Source: Pseudobdellovibrionaceae bacterium
GTDB taxonomy: Bacteria > Bdellovibrionota > Bdellovibrionia > Bdellovibrionales > UBA1609
DNA length: 64,000 bases
Direction: 5' to 3'
Assembly: GCA_020635075.1 (NCBI GenBank)
Contig: JACKAM010000003.1
Coordinates: 186,001 to 250,000, forward strand
Position numbers and translations under genes: made by a program. How positions within the stretch are numbered: the stretch's first letter is position 1; every line of letters begins with the position of its first letter. Shown here piece after piece: positions 41,699 through 51,192 of this stretch. Under the pieces are notes generated by a model, which saw nothing but the letters and a program-made list of their open reading frames with translations, was not told where the DNA came from and searched no databases.

Positions 41699-42008
41699 GT
41701 TGGAATTAAATAGGTCTTCAGTTCATCGGGGACTTGATGTGCGCATGAAGGTCGGGAGCTTTGAAGCTCTCGACTTGATTGTCACATTAATATTAGCGGC
41801 TTTACTGAATCTTTTTGGCCTTCCCGGGTTAGTGGTAATTGCACTTCCGGCAGCTTTACTTCTCGTCCTCTACCTTGGGAAGCGCAATAAGCCGGAAGGT
41901 TTTTTAGCACATTTGATTCGGTATTTATTAACACCCGGCCACTACTCTGTAGGAGCCACGCCATTTGAGTTAGAACTCATGAAAGGCAAAATCTATGAAA
42001 AATGCTAA
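41673..42008 (+). CDS. virB3: VirB3/TrbD-like inner-membrane protein
   Basis: A 111-residue protein. Two adjacent membrane helices (LIVTLILAALLNLFG and LVVIALPAALLLVLYLG) follow a short N-terminus; the tail is HYSVGATPFELELMKGK. This fits VirB3, which assembles with VirB4. The ATG at 41673 overlaps the pilin gene; TTG at 41700 or ATG at 41745 are possible alternative starts. The 3' end overlaps virB4. Confidence 0.75.
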   Translation: MQQEVAGSRLELNRSSVHRGLDVRMKVGSFEALDLIVTLILAALLNLFGLPGLVVIALPAALLLVLYLGKRNKPEGFLAHLIRYLLTPGHYSVGATPFELELMKGKIYEKC

Positions 42009-44427
42009 AGCCCTGGTTAGTCGGCTTCCATTCTGGCATTTCGACTCCGATGTAGATGATTTAATGGTCTATGCTGACGGTTCTTTAGGGGCCGGATTTA
42101 TACTGGATAGCCTTGATATTAGTTGCAAAACCGATGAAGAAATAAATAATCTTACTCGTCAACTTGAAAATTTGATTGTCTCAGCCGAGGAAGGGCTAAG
42201 ATTTCAGTTTTTTTATCAACTCAGCTCGAATATCAAGCACCTCTTGGACCGGCACTCAGAAATTTCAGAACACGCACCAGGCATCTACAAACCTGTGGCC
42301 CAGGCAAGGCTTAACTACTTGCGGGAAAACGAAAAGAAGAAATCCTATTTTGTTCCTGAAATCTACCTTTTTGTAAGAAGTAAGCCCATTGCCTACAAAA
42401 AGAGAAAGTTTTGGGAGGCACCAAAAAGATTTGAACCCACCACTCGAGATGACTATGAGGCTCATAAAAAAAGATTTGTCCGAGCGGTTAAGCAGGTGAA
42501 ATCTTCTTTGGTCAGTGTGGGGTTGGCCCCCAATCGGCTCACTCGCAACGACTGGTTTGCTCTCGCATTTGGACACTTAAACCTCGCACGCTCTGAAAAG
42601 TTGGGAACTCCAAAACTTAGAGAACAAAACGAATATTTTTCTGCACCCCTATCTGAACAACTTTGCTTGACGGACATTGCAATACATTCGGATTATCTTA
42701 AAATTGGGGAGTATTTTTTTCGGACTGTGACCTTAAAAACCTTACCCGAGGGGTGCACCTACAGTGCAATGGCAGAGCAAATGTCGGCACTTTCCTTTCA
42801 CTGCTGGATAAGTCAGAGCATAAAGATTTTAGACCAAACTTCCGAGCAAAAATCTCTGGAAGTGAAAAGGCGGATTGCTCACGCAATGGCCGCAGGCTCA
42901 GAAAATGTAAGTGACTTGGAAGCAGAAAGTAAACTTGGTCATGTGGAAGGCTTACTTCGAGACCTTCTAGATGGTAGCGAACGACTAGTGTCAATGGATT
43001 TCACCGTTGTACTCTGGTCAAAATCTATTGATGGACTGAATGAACGTAGTGATGAATTGCTGAAAGCTTTTCGCAACATGAATCAGGCCGAAGGCATTGT
43101 TGAAACACTCCCTGGTTTTGATATTTTTATGGAAGCACTGCCGGGAGTGTGTAACGGAGTCAGGTACAAGAAAATGAAAAGCAGTAATGCCGCTCACCTT
43201 CTTTCTCTTTACGGCAGTTGGACAGGCAATCAGCGGCCTGTGTGTCTTATTCCAAATCGGGAAAATGCTTTGTTTTCCTTTGACCCCTTTGCAAAAGAGC
43301 TTCCAAATTGGAATGGCTTGATTTTTGGTCAAAGTGGAGGGGGCAAATCTTTTACCGTGTCTCAACTCATGCTCATGTTTTACGGTCAGAATCCACCACC
43401 AAGAATTTTTTGGATTGATAATGGAGCGAGTTCTGAGCGTTTGTTGGAAGTTCTGGACGGGGAATTTGTTGACCTAAATCTAAATAGCGGCATTTGCATT
43501 AACGTCTTTGATCTTCCAAAGGGGGAGAAAAAACCAGACGCAGCAAGACTTAAGTTAATACTTGCAGTTCTAGAAGCGATATTAAAGGAGCCCGAACAAA
43601 AAGGCCTGGGTAAAAGAACCAGAGCCATGTTGGAAGAGGCTGTTCTAGAATGTTATCGTATTATTACTAACCGACTCCCTTACCTTTCAGATTTAAAGAA
43701 ACTGCTGGATAAACACCCAGACATTGAAATGCAAAAGTTTGGGCAGATTCTTGGAAGCTGGGTGGAAGACGCGGCCTATGGTCAACTATTAGATGGTCCA
43801 ACCAATATTGACCTCACCAAGGACTTAGTAACTATTGAAGTGCAGGGGCTCACAAACCATCCCGAGTTAAAAGACATTTTTTTATTGCTATTAACGTCTT
43901 ATATTCAGGACATGGCCGCGGCTGATATTTCTAGACCCTATATGCTGGTGGTTGACGAAAGTGAACGGTTATTTAAAGCAGAACTCGCCAAACAGTTTGT
44001 AATTACCTGCTATCGAACATGGCGAAAGTACAATGCTGGTATTTGGTGTATTTCACAAAACTACAGGGACTTTTTGGCGGACCCAGAAGTGCGGGACGCT
44101 TTGATGCCCAACTCAACAAGCATTGCAATACTGCGCCAAAGAAAAATTGACTGGACGCATTTTCAAGAAACCTTTGATTTTAACGAGGCTCAAGTAGCCG
44201 CGATAAAAAGCCTTGAAGTCGTTAAAGGAGAATACAGCGAAATGTTTTTCATGCAGGATGAAAACCAAACTGTTTTGCGCTTGGTTCCGGAGCCCTTAAG
44301 CTATTGGATATGTACTAGTGATGCCTCTGACAAAGCCCGCATAAAGGAGTTAGAAGAAAAAAACCCAGGCTTAAAGAAAATTGAAATTTTAAAGCAACTC
44401 GCCTTTAACAATGAGGAGGTCGCATAG
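41995..44427 (+). CDS. virB4: VirB4/TrbE-type T4SS ATPase
   Basis: An 810-residue protein of typical VirB4 length. Walker A is GQSGGGKSFTVSQ (about residue 445) and Walker B is YMLVVDESERLF (about 650), followed by the family block WCISQNYRDFLAD. VirB4 powers pilus biogenesis and substrate transfer at the inner membrane. It overlaps virB3 by 14 bases. Confidence 0.95.
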   Translation: MKNAKALVSRLPFWHFDSDVDDLMVYADGSLGAGFILDSLDISCKTDEEINNLTRQLENLIVSAEEGLRFQFFYQLSSNIKHLLDRHSEISEHAPGIYKPVAQARLNYLRENEKKKSYFVPEIYLFVRSKPIAYKKRKFWEAPKRFEPTTRDDYEAHKKRFVRAVKQVKSSLVSVGLAPNRLTRNDWFALAFGHLNLARSEKLGTPKLREQNEYFSAPLSEQLCLTDIAIHSDYLKIGEYFFRTVTLKTLPEGCTYSAMAEQMSALSFHCWISQSIKILDQTSEQKSLEVKRRIAHAMAAGSENVSDLEAESKLGHVEGLLRDLLDGSERLVSMDFTVVLWSKSIDGLNERSDELLKAFRNMNQAEGIVETLPGFDIFMEALPGVCNGVRYKKMKSSNAAHLLSLYGSWTGNQRPVCLIPNRENALFSFDPFAKELPNWNGLIFGQSGGGKSFTVSQLMLMFYGQNPPPRIFWIDNGASSERLLEVLDGEFVDLNLNSGICINVFDLPKGEKKPDAARLKLILAVLEAILKEPEQKGLGKRTRAMLEEAVLECYRIITNRLPYLSDLKKLLDKHPDIEMQKFGQILGSWVEDAAYGQLLDGPTNIDLTKDLVTIEVQGLTNHPELKDIFLLLLTSYIQDMAAADISRPYMLVVDESERLFKAELAKQFVITCYRTWRKYNAGIWCISQNYRDFLADPEVRDALMPNSTSIAILRQRKIDWTHFQETFDFNEAQVAAIKSLEVVKGEYSEMFFMQDENQTVLRLVPEPLSYWICTSDASDKARIKELEEKNPGLKKIEILKQLAFNNEEVA

Positions 44428-44441
44428 AAAAGGTACAAAAA

Positions 44442-45128
44442 TTGGTTGTAATCTCGTCAGTCATTGGGTCCATCCTACTTCCCGTCAAAACATTTGCTTT
44501 TTTTGACGGTGGTGCCGGATGGGCCAATGCTGCTTACTTGGCAAAAATACTAACTGAGAACATCAGACGTTATCAACAACTGCGTTTGATGATTGACCAG
44601 GCCAAGGGGCAGGAGCAATATTTGCGGCTCATTCACTCTGGCCTAGAAAATTCGATTGGACTACTTAACTCTCTGCCTGTTAAAGATGAACGTGTTTTAG
44701 CAGAACTAAAGAGTTTTAAGCAGTCCTATGAGGCCATTTTGGACGTTTATGGAAAAATACCAAAGAGCAAAGAAGCCGCTCTACACTTGTTGCATGACCA
44801 AACGGTAGCTGAATCTATTCGGATGGCCAATTCTTTTAAGAGTTACTCTGAAAAACAGGAGGAGAATTCCATAAAGATTGCCATTCAAAGTAGAGAGGCT
44901 TCACCCAAAGGGGCAGCGCGAATGCAGGCCGAAGCCAGTGCTCAAATTTTAAATAGCCTGTCACAGCTCATTCGCCTCAACACTCAAATGCTCAAACTTC
45001 AAAGCGAGCAACTTGCGCTTCAAAATAAACTCGGCAAGGACAATGTCGCCGGTTATCAGAGGATTAACAACGATCTTGGATCAGGCTTTAAGAATTTTAA
45101 GCCTGAAATGAATCTCGCTCGATTCTAA
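44442..45128 (+). CDS. virB5: VirB5/TrbJ-like protein
   Basis: A 228-residue protein from a TTG start with a signal peptide (to TFA/FFDGG). The mature part is almost wholly helical with long coiled-coil stretches (ENIRRYQQLRLMIDQAKGQ, LIRLNTQMLKLQSEQLALQ). This fits the VirB5/TrbJ family, which sits at the pilus tip and helps attach to recipients. It begins 14 bases after virB4 and ends at the virB6 start. Confidence 0.75.
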   Translation: MVVISSVIGSILLPVKTFAFFDGGAGWANAAYLAKILTENIRRYQQLRLMIDQAKGQEQYLRLIHSGLENSIGLLNSLPVKDERVLAELKSFKQSYEAILDVYGKIPKSKEAALHLLHDQTVAESIRMANSFKSYSEKQEENSIKIAIQSREASPKGAARMQAEASAQILNSLSQLIRLNTQMLKLQSEQLALQNKLGKDNVAGYQRINNDLGSGFKNFKPEMNLARF

Positions 45129-46120
45129 TGTTTGAAAATTTGCATTTGCACGCAAAGGTTCTCCACGCCGAAATGAGTGAGGTCTACTGGATCATGCTTC
45201 CCGCCATCGTGGTTTTGCTCATTGTCTTTGAAGTGTTAAAGGGTCCGGGAGATGCTCCAAATGTTGCGGACATTCTAAAGCGCGCCGTCATTTCAATTCT
45301 TCTCCTCTTGTCATTTGGAACCGTTGTAAACACGGTCGCTATGCTTAGTGATGGAATTACCGAAAAAATCAGTGGAAGTGAAAATGTCTGGGACGCAGTA
45401 AAAAACCTTGGGCCTAATTCGCAAGGAGAATCAGACAGCCTTTTTGATATACGCGAGCATATCATCTATTTTTTTGCAATTGGTGCCTATCTCATTGCTT
45501 ATATTGGCTTTTTTGCCTCTGTGGCTCTAGTCAATTTTGTCTGGGCGGTTTTGTATGTCTGCGCTCCCCTTCTCTTGCTCTGCTATGTTTCACGTGTAAC
45601 GGCCCCCATTGTAGGAAACCTTTATCGCGGATTGATTAGTGTGGCCACCTGGAAAATTTTGTGGTCACTGCTCGGCTCACTTCTCTTAAAACTTGCTATG
45701 GACCCAAAGGTGGTCGGAATTGAAGATTATTTTTTATCTATGGTAATGAATCTATTGATAGGTCTTTCGATGCTGCTCATTCCATTTTTTACCAAATCCC
45801 TTATTGGGGACGGTTTGCAGGCAGCTTCTTCAGCATTAGCCGCTGCACCTGGGCTAATGGCTTCAAAGGCCATTACCCTTGCCTCAAAAAAGTGGGCTAG
45901 ACAAGTGGCTAAGCAAGGAGCAGGTCATGCTGGGTTTGTAACTAAGCCTCTAATCAATCCAATTTCGGGCAGAGCCAAGGTTATGGCCCATAGGCTTCGA
46001 CCTCGAATTAATAGGTTTAAAAAGGAGTATTCGGAATTTGGTCTCCCGGAAGAGGCAAAAAAAATCATTAAAAGTGAAAGGAGTAAAAAATTTGCTAAAA
46101 ACAACCACCGAAAACGGTAA
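45128..46120 (+). CDS. virB6: VirB6/TrbL-like multi-spanning membrane protein
   Basis: A 330-residue protein with about six to seven membrane helices between residues 20 and 235 (WIMLPAIVVLLIVFEVL, VISILLLLSFGTVVNTV, FFAIGAYLIAYIGFFASVAL, AVLYVCAPLLLLCYV, LIGLSMLLIPFF) and a basic cytoplasmic tail. VirB6 forms the inner-membrane channel of the T4SS. Its ATG shares a base with the virB5 stop. Confidence 0.82.
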   Translation: MFENLHLHAKVLHAEMSEVYWIMLPAIVVLLIVFEVLKGPGDAPNVADILKRAVISILLLLSFGTVVNTVAMLSDGITEKISGSENVWDAVKNLGPNSQGESDSLFDIREHIIYFFAIGAYLIAYIGFFASVALVNFVWAVLYVCAPLLLLCYVSRVTAPIVGNLYRGLISVATWKILWSLLGSLLLKLAMDPKVVGIEDYFLSMVMNLLIGLSMLLIPFFTKSLIGDGLQAASSALAAAPGLMASKAITLASKKWARQVAKQGAGHAGFVTKPLINPISGRAKVMAHRLRPRINRFKKEYSEFGLPEEAKKIIKSERSKKFAKNNHRKR

Positions 46121-46688
46121 GCCCATCAATCAATGGTTGGCTTTAAATAAAATCTTATTTGTCTATAAATTGGTAGGAGGAGTGCTCGCACTCCTCTGCC
46201 TTATCCTTGGGATAATGGCATTTATGCTCGCTATGGCTGACCCCGTGGTAGTGCTTAAGAACGCTGATGAGCAAGTCTACTTCACTGGTCACAGAAGGCC
46301 TGTTCAAGTAACAAAGGCCAACATCAAAACGCTTGTGGAAGAATATATTCGGCTACGTTACGAGTGGGACACTCTTGACCCAAGACAAATTGCCCTAAAT
46401 ACATCCCCTCTCGTAACAGACGGTTTTAAGCAAAAAACCTTTGCGTTTTTGCTTAACCTTAAAGAAAAGCAAATTCAAGGCAAAGCGGCCAAACAGGGAA
46501 TATCCAGCGTAAAAGTTGAAGTTACTGATAGTGCGACAACAGCCAGCTTTGATCGTATTCTAAGAGTCGAGGGGCTTCCTCTAATCATTCCAACTCAGGT
46601 ATCTTTTACTTTGGTTAAAGGTAGCACAACTCGCTGGAATCCTATGGGACTCTACATAAATGCGACAACAGTTCATGAAGGTCAGTAA
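46092..46688 (+). CDS. virB8: VirB8/TraE-like protein
   Basis: The TTG at 46092 is chosen because AAAGGAG is 8-12 bases upstream; the frame extends further back inside virB6. The 198-residue product has one membrane helix (LVGGVLALLCLILGIMAFMLAM, about 25-46) and a periplasmic NTF2-like domain (VEEYIRLRYEWDTLDPRQ; TTASFDRILRVEGLPL). VirB8 links inner membrane and core complex. Confidence 0.8.
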   Translation: MLKTTTENGKPINQWLALNKILFVYKLVGGVLALLCLILGIMAFMLAMADPVVVLKNADEQVYFTGHRRPVQVTKANIKTLVEEYIRLRYEWDTLDPRQIALNTSPLVTDGFKQKTFAFLLNLKEKQIQGKAAKQGISSVKVEVTDSATTASFDRILRVEGLPLIIPTQVSFTLVKGSTTRWNPMGLYINATTVHEGQ

Positions 46689-47424
46689 ATTCCTTTTTGT
46701 GTTGGGATTCGCATTGTTATTTCCTCTAAGTCTACCGGCGGGAACTGTTCGCTCAATTGAAGTGGATGGAAGCCGTATGGCGCACATCCGTTTGCGTATG
46801 GGTCAATCAACGGTTTTGAGGTTTCCCGAAAAGCCAAAAAAAATTGTGTTGGGAAACGGCAATTACTATTCAGCGGAGTTTATTGAAAATGACCTTGCTC
46901 TTCAACCTCAAGGTACGGTTGGAACCAACTTATTTGTTTACAGTGAAAAGTACACCTACGGGTTCCTTCTTTCCACGGTAACGAGTGGACACTACGACGA
47001 TCTAGTTCAGGTCAGTTGGAAAAAGCAAGAAAAGCCTAAAGCAATTAGCGCAAAAGTGGTGCTTAATACTCCCTCTTTTCAATCTGTTTCCAAGCCCCAT
47101 ACGACATTTGCAATCTCTAATACCCTTCAAGTGGACATTCGTGAAATCCAGAGGTTAAAAGGTAAAGATTTTTATATATTAGACCTAGATATCAAAAATC
47201 TTTCAGATGAGGAAATTGGACTTGCTGATATAGAAATCGTTGCCACGAGGAGAAAAAAGAAACTTTTGCCCCAAGAATTCGTGGCAAAGGACGAAAAGCT
47301 TGCGCCTAAAGAATCAACGCTAGCAAGGGTTTTTTTAAAGTTAGCTCAAAGTAGAGGCTTCACTCTTCATGTAAAAATAAATGATAGGGAAGTTAGTCGT
47401 ATTGTTTCTCGGAGATACTTGTAG
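46675..47424 (+). CDS. virB9: VirB9/TraK-like core-complex protein
   Basis: A 249-residue protein from ATG 46675, with a signal peptide (MKVSKFLFVLGFALLFPLSLPA). The mature part is beta-rich; the N-terminal half has the VirB9/secretin-like pattern (MGQSTVLRFPEKPKKIVLGN, YSAEFIENDLALQPQGTVG, TNLFVYSEK). It forms the outer part of the T4SS core with VirB7 and VirB10. It overlaps virB8 by 14 bases, and the stop overlaps the virB10 GTG. Confidence 0.78.
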   Translation: MKVSKFLFVLGFALLFPLSLPAGTVRSIEVDGSRMAHIRLRMGQSTVLRFPEKPKKIVLGNGNYYSAEFIENDLALQPQGTVGTNLFVYSEKYTYGFLLSTVTSGHYDDLVQVSWKKQEKPKAISAKVVLNTPSFQSVSKPHTTFAISNTLQVDIREIQRLKGKDFYILDLDIKNLSDEEIGLADIEIVATRRKKKLLPQEFVAKDEKLAPKESTLARVFLKLAQSRGFTLHVKINDREVSRIVSRRYL

Positions 47425-48359
47425 TGGGAAAATTAAAATCCTATTTGGCTAGATTTTTCTTCAAAGAAGAAGGTGGTAAAAAGATAATCCACCAAAAGCA
47501 TGCGGCTTTAACGGGAGGTTTAGTATTTGGCCTTGGCCTTGCTGGAAGCATTCTCCCCTCATTGCTTAATCCAACCGACACCAGTGAAATTCAGCATTCA
47601 AGTAAACCAATTGCTGCCAGTCAATCAACCGAGTCAAAGTCGGTCGAGTCATCTACTAACATGACCGTTGGCGGCATTCAAGCTGAGGGCAATCGCTCGG
47701 ATTCAAATAGGCATAGACAGCAGCAGCGTCCTCCTAAAACTATCCGCTATAAGGCGAAGCAGGTTTTTGTACGTGGACAGGGCACAGGTGAGGTCTCCAG
47801 CATTCCAACGGGAGCAAGTTTTGTCGGAAAAACTTTGACCAAGATCGACACTAGAACTCCCCACGCTGTTAAAGTTATTCTTCCCTATGGTGGGAGTAGC
47901 AAAGGTGGAGGAAGCCATATTGCTAAGAATACTGTTTTGTTAGGAAAGGTGAGCTATCCGGGGCAAGGCGACAGAGTTTATCTCAAATTTGACCGAGGCG
48001 TCTTGCCTAGTGGCGAGGAATTTTCACTAGAGGCTCAAGCACTAAGCAGCAAAGATTACTCGCCCGGAATTATCGGAGAATTTCACGGCAATACCGGAAG
48101 CCGGATAGCAGCCGTTCTTGGCCTATCGATGGTCAGCGGAATGTCAGAGGTGTTAGTTGAAAAAGAGGCTTTGGGGCAAGGTTATACCGCCACGCCAAAA
48201 GCTACATTAAAAAATGGATTTTTTAATGGCGCGGCCAAGGTGGCAGACATGGAATCACAGCGGCAGGCAGAGCGACTTGCTGCTACACCAGAATATGTCA
48301 CCGTCGAGGCTGGATCGGACGTTATCGTATCACTAACTGGAGCACTTAAAGAGTTATGA
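47424..48359 (+). CDS. virB10: VirB10/TrbI-like core-complex protein
   Basis: A 311-residue protein from a GTG start. A short cytoplasmic part is followed by one membrane helix (ALTGGLVFGLGLAGSILPSLL, about 29-49), a low-complexity linker, and a C-terminal beta-barrel domain (GASFVGKTLTKIDTRTPHAVKVILPYGG; LLGKVSYPGQGDRVYLKFDRGVLPSGEEFSLEAQAL). VirB10 spans both membranes and senses ATPase energy. Its stop overlaps the FtsK-like gene by 4 bases. Confidence 0.85.
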   Translation: MGKLKSYLARFFFKEEGGKKIIHQKHAALTGGLVFGLGLAGSILPSLLNPTDTSEIQHSSKPIAASQSTESKSVESSTNMTVGGIQAEGNRSDSNRHRQQQRPPKTIRYKAKQVFVRGQGTGEVSSIPTGASFVGKTLTKIDTRTPHAVKVILPYGGSSKGGGSHIAKNTVLLGKVSYPGQGDRVYLKFDRGVLPSGEEFSLEAQALSSKDYSPGIIGEFHGNTGSRIAAVLGLSMVSGMSEVLVEKEALGQGYTATPKATLKNGFFNGAAKVADMESQRQAERLAATPEYVTVEAGSDVIVSLTGALKEL

Positions 48360-49858
48360 AAAACCAAACCAACGAAAACAACCAAAAAAAAGAAAACCTA
48401 GAGCGGTTTGTTATAGGGATCGGGATCTGTATTGGCTTTCTTTCCCTCATCGCCTGGCACGGACTAAAAAGAATTAAAGTAAAGTCTGCGGAATTCATAT
48501 TTCTCGCACCAACGGGCCTGATGATGGCATTTTATCTGGCGTACAATAACTATGCCCATCTCCGAGCCCTTCATGTTGTTTGGGAGGACTTATTCACGGA
48601 AAAAGTCCTTGTGGCCTTAATGAGGTTTTCACAGTTTTCTCACTTTGTGGCTCTTTTCTTGATCGGTGGCTTTATTGTTCTCGTCGCACTCGGGTTTAAG
48701 ACGTTTTTGGAGCGTCGCAGGCTGCAAAAGGATTTGGAGGAAGTGGGTCTAAAAAGTGCCAAGGGCCTAGTCCCAAAGCTTATCTCTCTTGCACACTTGG
48801 ATAACGGAAAATTAAGGCTGTCCATTCGAGCCAAAGGCGTGGGAGTAGATCGTTTTGAAGCCAAAAAAGGGGACCTTGAGTCAGTTTTTGAAAGCAAGGT
48901 GGAATCCATCAGACCATCTAAGGACCGAAGGTTGGTTGAAATCCTACTTTGCAAGCAGGAGCTGACAAAAATGCTTCCCTACACAGAACTGGCGGACAAA
49001 GTGACCAAGCCATACAACTTTCCAGTCGGAGAATCTGCCAACGGCCACATTGTAAAATGCATTCGTGATCTGCCACATTTGCTCATTGCCGGGGTGACAG
49101 GCTACGGAAAGTCCGTATTTTTTAAGCAAACACTCTTTAGTCTATTAAAGTCAAAACGGACCCAGGTGTACTTGGTGGACCTAAAAAGGGTGGAAACAAA
49201 AGAGTTTGAACCTTTTCCCAACGTAAAAATTGTCAAAGACGAATTAGAGGCCGTGCAAGTCTTGCAGGCTTTAAAGGATGAGATGAACCGGCGCTATGCC
49301 TACATGGAAAAATTAGGTGTGAACCACCTTGAGCCCACCAAGCACAACCGTGACTTAATAGTGGTCGCTATTGATGAGGCCAGCGTCCTTTATGGAAAAA
49401 CCAAGGTGAGTAAAGCAAAAGCGGACCTTGTTGCCACGGCCAGAGAGTTAACCCATGATCTTACGAAACTCGCACGAGCTTCGGGAATCCATGTCATTAT
49501 TGCAACCCAAAAACCTGTCAGCGAGTCTCTAGACACCAGCTCTCTTGAAAATCTTCCTGGGCGAATGATTTTTAAAATGTCCTCCATTCCCGGCTCCAAT
49601 ACGGCATTGGGAAACAAGCGGGCTTATGAATTGCCGGACATCAAAGGACGAGGAATATGGAGAGGTGGCAATGACTATATTGAAGTGCAAACGCCTTACA
49701 TCTCACCAGAAGAACTAAGGGAGGAATGTGCCGTACTTGCAGGAAGGATCAAAGAGGACAAAAATTGGAACTTTCAGCCATTAATTCAAATAAGTAGCAC
49801 CAATACCAAAGAGACCCAAACATTCAAAAAGGCGTTTGCTACGCCAGAGGGCGGTTAA
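48356..49858 (+). CDS. FtsK/SpoIIIE-like DNA translocase, probable coupling protein
   Basis: A 500-residue protein with about three N-terminal membrane helices (residues 20-40, 48-65, 90-118). The motor domain has Walker A GVTGYGKSVFFKQ (about 245), VYLVDLKRVETKEF, Walker B DLIVVAIDEASVLYG (about 330) and HVIIATQKP with LPGRMIFKMSS, all FtsK-type. Gram-negative T4SSs normally use VirD4; an FtsK-like pump is more typical of Gram-positive TcpA or actinobacterial double-strand transfer. It is in the VirD4 position, after virB10. Confidence 0.85.
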   Translation: MKNQTNENNQKKENLERFVIGIGICIGFLSLIAWHGLKRIKVKSAEFIFLAPTGLMMAFYLAYNNYAHLRALHVVWEDLFTEKVLVALMRFSQFSHFVALFLIGGFIVLVALGFKTFLERRRLQKDLEEVGLKSAKGLVPKLISLAHLDNGKLRLSIRAKGVGVDRFEAKKGDLESVFESKVESIRPSKDRRLVEILLCKQELTKMLPYTELADKVTKPYNFPVGESANGHIVKCIRDLPHLLIAGVTGYGKSVFFKQTLFSLLKSKRTQVYLVDLKRVETKEFEPFPNVKIVKDELEAVQVLQALKDEMNRRYAYMEKLGVNHLEPTKHNRDLIVVAIDEASVLYGKTKVSKAKADLVATARELTHDLTKLARASGIHVIIATQKPVSESLDTSSLENLPGRMIFKMSSIPGSNTALGNKRAYELPDIKGRGIWRGGNDYIEVQTPYISPEELREECAVLAGRIKEDKNWNFQPLIQISSTNTKETQTFKKAFATPEGG

Positions 49859-50609
49859 AGAGTTGCCAAAAAAAAGCTTATTTGTCACTGAACGAGACCT
49901 TGAAATTTTTAAGTTTCTCTACAAACGAAAGGTAGCCAGCCTCGAACAGATTCGCCAGAAATTTTTTATCAGAAGAACTAAGTCGGCAACCTATAAGCGC
50001 TTAGAAAATTTATGCTTGGCAGGGTATTTGAAAAAAAGTGGCGTTGTATTCAAGAAACGGCTTCAAGTTGTTTATAGCTTATTGGAAAAAGGATTCCGCT
50101 CTCTCACCCCTCGGTTCCCGTACACTATTCATAGACCAATCTTAAAAAGTGATTCCCCGGCTCATGATCTTGGCTTAGGAGATTTATGGGGCCGCCTTGA
50201 AGCTTGTCAAATGGTGGAAAGTATTTCTTCTGAAAATATGATTCAGACCTGTGAAGAGCTTGTGGACAACAAGGTTATGCGTGTAGCAAGGAGTCTTCAC
50301 TCTGATGGAGTAGTCGAAGTTGATTCTCCAAAGGGAAAATTCTTACTGGCTATAGAGTATGAGATCAGTGACAAATCGGCCAGCAGATATACCGCAAAGC
50401 TTTTGGATTATTACCTGGCAACTGCGATTCCTGCGGTTTTATACATTTGTGGCAATGCCAGAATCAGGGAGCTGATTTTCCAAGCGGATGGTGAGTTGGG
50501 CAAAAAGTTTGAGTCTAAGGTTTATACCTGTCTTGAAGAAAACTTCCATGCCAACAAAGCGGCTGTGGAATTTCAGTCATATCAGGGTGACACGTTTTAT
50601 CTGAAGTGA
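49836..50609 (+). CDS. Replic_Relax-like winged-helix protein, candidate atypical relaxase
   Basis: A 257-residue protein from a TTG (another TTG at 49863 is a possible start). The N-terminal winged helix (LFVTERDLEIFKFLYKRKVASLEQIRQKFF) and ATYKRLENLCLAGYLKK match the replication-relaxation family. The C-terminal half has SDGVVEVDSPKGKFLLAIEYEISDKSASRY, with a D-x(n)-E-x-E-x(n)-K arrangement that suggests a PD-(D/E)xK-like nuclease fold. No HUH-relaxase histidine triad is seen. It may process the ICE origin for transfer or replication. Confidence 0.6.
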   Translation: MLRQRAVKELPKKSLFVTERDLEIFKFLYKRKVASLEQIRQKFFIRRTKSATYKRLENLCLAGYLKKSGVVFKKRLQVVYSLLEKGFRSLTPRFPYTIHRPILKSDSPAHDLGLGDLWGRLEACQMVESISSENMIQTCEELVDNKVMRVARSLHSDGVVEVDSPKGKFLLAIEYEISDKSASRYTAKLLDYYLATAIPAVLYICGNARIRELIFQADGELGKKFESKVYTCLEENFHANKAAVEFQSYQGDTFYLK

Positions 50610-50803
50610 AAGGGGTAAAACGAGGGTTAACGATTCAACCCTCTTTTTTCTATAAGCCCCTGAAATCACATGCCCTCGATCTTAAAATTTTAAGGGCAGT
50701 CGGAGTTTTTCACGAGAATTTATTTGATGAAACCATTTGGCCAGAGCTTTGCGAGAAGTTGTTTTGGCCAAGTCATTTTATGAGAAAAGGAGTTTATTTA
50801 TGA
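50606..50803 (+). CDS. Small protein (65 aa)
   Basis: A 65-residue frame starting at a GTG that overlaps the upstream stop, and ending inside the start of the next gene. No signal or motif (MKGVKRGLTIQPSFFYKPLK, SHALDLKILRAVGVFHENLF, DETIWPELCEKLFWPS...). Overlaps on both sides make it plausible but the function is unknown. Confidence 0.4.
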   Translation: MKGVKRGLTIQPSFFYKPLKSHALDLKILRAVGVFHENLFDETIWPELCEKLFWPSHFMRKGVYL

Positions 50804-51192
50804 AGCGAATTTTAACGTTAATACTTATTGGTTCGGTTCTTAGTGGATGTGCCACATCCACTAAGTCTGTGTTGATGGGAATGGGTACAGGAGCAGCAAC
50901 GGGTGCAATTGCTGGAGCCGCATTAAGTCAAAAAGACAAAGGAAGAAATGTAGCAATGAGTGCCGCTGTTATGGCTTTTGTCGGAGCTATCGCCGGAAAC
51001 CTCGTGCACAAAGGTCTAGAAGAAAGAGACGCACGGGTGCGCAAGGAAACACTGTTTAACCTCGAAAAATTTGGAGTATCTGGAATGGAAGGGACTTTTG
51101 ATAACAACGAGGGCACACATCTTAATGGTAAAAAATTATTGATAATCACTGATGACCTGAAGTGGATTAAAAAAGGTAGGCAGGGTGAATAA
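50800..51192 (+). CDS. Glycine-zipper lipoprotein, candidate VirB7-like
   Basis: The ATG at 50800 follows AAAAGGAG. A 130-residue lipoprotein with lipobox VLSGC (about residue 15), then a glycine-zipper region (GMGTGAATGAIAGAALSQ; AVMAFVGAIAGNLV) as in outer-membrane lipoproteins. It is in the transfer operon, and no other VirB7-type lipoprotein is present, so it may fill that role. That is inference. Confidence 0.6.
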   Translation: MKRILTLILIGSVLSGCATSTKSVLMGMGTGAATGAIAGAALSQKDKGRNVAMSAAVMAFVGAIAGNLVHKGLEERDARVRKETLFNLEKFGVSGMEGTFDNNEGTHLNGKKLLIITDDLKWIKKGRQGE